A model generated the notes under the pieces. That model had not been told where the DNA came from and ran no database searches. It saw only the letters and a program-made list of their open reading frames with translations. Made by a program: the position numbers and the translations under genes. 5,127 nucleotides of DNA from Bacteroidales bacterium UBA5621 (GTDB lineage Bacteria > Bacteroidota > Bacteroidia > Bacteroidales > VadinHA17): assembly GCA_002424525.1 (NCBI GenBank), contig DIKJ01000227.1:1-5127 (forward strand), written 5' to 3'. Positions 4,485 to 5,127 of the stretch are shown here, one piece after another (the stretch's first letter is position 1; every line of letters starts with the position of its first letter).

Positions 4485-5127
4485 ATGAGAAACTTATTGA
4501 TTGCAACTTTCTTATTGATTGGGTGGGTTATTAACGCTCAGACAATCCTGAACATTGAAGATCAGACCTATACAAATAATGCTGACACATGGCTGGGGGT
4601 TAATATCTCACGGGCCAAACCTACAACATTTACCTTTAAAAATAATTCAATCACCTCAGTTAACCGTAATGGCTATATGCTTTGCGCAGGAGATGAAGTG
4701 CCTGGTATCAATAATAACAATCTGGCAGGAGAAGTGATTACAGGCAACAAATTTACCTGGCGCGGTACTGACATGACCTCCATAACCCACGGGCTTTTTA
4801 CAGGACATAACATAAACGCGGTCATTAAATACAATTATCTTGATGGTGTCCCGATGGGGATTATCCGCAAATCAGGAAATAATATGAGCAATACCGCCGG
4901 AGGCATTGCATATAATATTGTGAAAGGAGGGGCAGTTTCGGTAGTGGTAAAAGGAATTAGCAATGTAAGAATATATAATAATACATTCTATACCGACAGA
5001 ACCACTTCCCAGACAGGACGCCCGTTAATACATATATATACCAATTCTGATAATGGAGGTTATTCCGTTTCACACGGAACAAAAATCTATAATAATATCT
5101 TCTACACAAAGTATCAGACATACTCTA
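4485..5127 (+). CDS. Secreted right-handed parallel beta-helix-like protein (N-terminal 214 residues, runs off the window)
   Basis: An open frame runs from the ATG at 4485 to the window end without a stop (214 codons). The first 18 residues form a Sec signal peptide: MRN, a hydrophobic run, then VINA with likely cleavage before Q19. The mature part is rich in Asn, Gly, Thr and Ile in short strands, with rung-like repeats such as AVIKYNYLDG (112-121), VRIYNNTFYT (161-170) and TKIYNNIFYT (199-208). The last two are near copies 38 residues apart. This pattern is typical of right-handed parallel beta-helix proteins, a fold used by polysaccharide lyases, glycosidases and adhesins. No catalytic set can be assigned from the visible part, and the C-terminus, where a T9SS sorting tail might be, is not in the window. 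It is divergent from the capsule-sugar genes; a link to the polysaccharide is only suggested by proximity. There is no evident Shine-Dalgarno site, which is normal for the phylum. Confidence 0.85.
   Translation, partial: MRNLLIATFLLIGWVINAQTILNIEDQTYTNNADTWLGVNISRAKPTTFTFKNNSITSVNRNGYMLCAGDEVPGINNNNLAGEVITGNKFTWRGTDMTSITHGLFTGHNINAVIKYNYLDGVPMGIIRKSGNNMSNTAGGIAYNIVKGGAVSVVVKGISNVRIYNNTFYTDRTTSQTGRPLIHIYTNSDNGGYSVSHGTKIYNNIFYTKYQTYS

Overview
The window looks like part of a cell-surface polysaccharide locus from a member of the Bacteroidota. Three things point there: the protein types (secreted beta-helix and small outer-membrane barrel proteins, a stray four-helix-bundle S23 protein), the absence of clear Shine-Dalgarno sites, and intergenic spaces packed with 7- and 9-base tandem repeats. 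The assignment to phylum is inference from style; there is no rRNA or marker gene here.

Layout. Positions 1-2936 (minus strand) hold the UDP-N-acetyl-L-fucosamine pathway in reaction order: capE/fnlA (2936-1896), then a 119-residue S23 four-helix-bundle gene (1848-1489), then capF/fnlB (1399-281) and the start of capG/fnlC (253 to beyond position 1). CapE dehydrates and C5-epimerises UDP-GlcNAc, CapF epimerises C3 and reduces C4, and CapG epimerises C2 to give UDP-L-FucNAc for capsule, O-antigen or exopolysaccharide. The S23 gene has no known role in the pathway and sits in a cassette bracketed by inverted copies of a 9-base repeat. Upstream on the same strand is a small signal-peptide-bearing, probable outer-membrane beta-barrel gene (3660-3112).

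Positions 3661-4484 are an 824-base divergent intergenic region with no convincing gene. It holds heptamer arrays, two CTTTAGCGG-containing palindromic elements and two further inverted repeats. From 4485 to the window end, on the plus strand, is the first 214 codons of an exported parallel beta-helix-like protein of unknown function.

The most notable points are: (i) the S23 cassette that splits an otherwise standard capE-capF-capG operon and is flanked by inverted nonamer arrays; (ii) a Tyr-to-Phe change in the YxxxK motif of the CapF reductase domain; (iii) short tandem repeats of period 7 or 9 in every intergenic space between complete genes, including an unbroken eight-unit heptamer ladder made of three different unit families.
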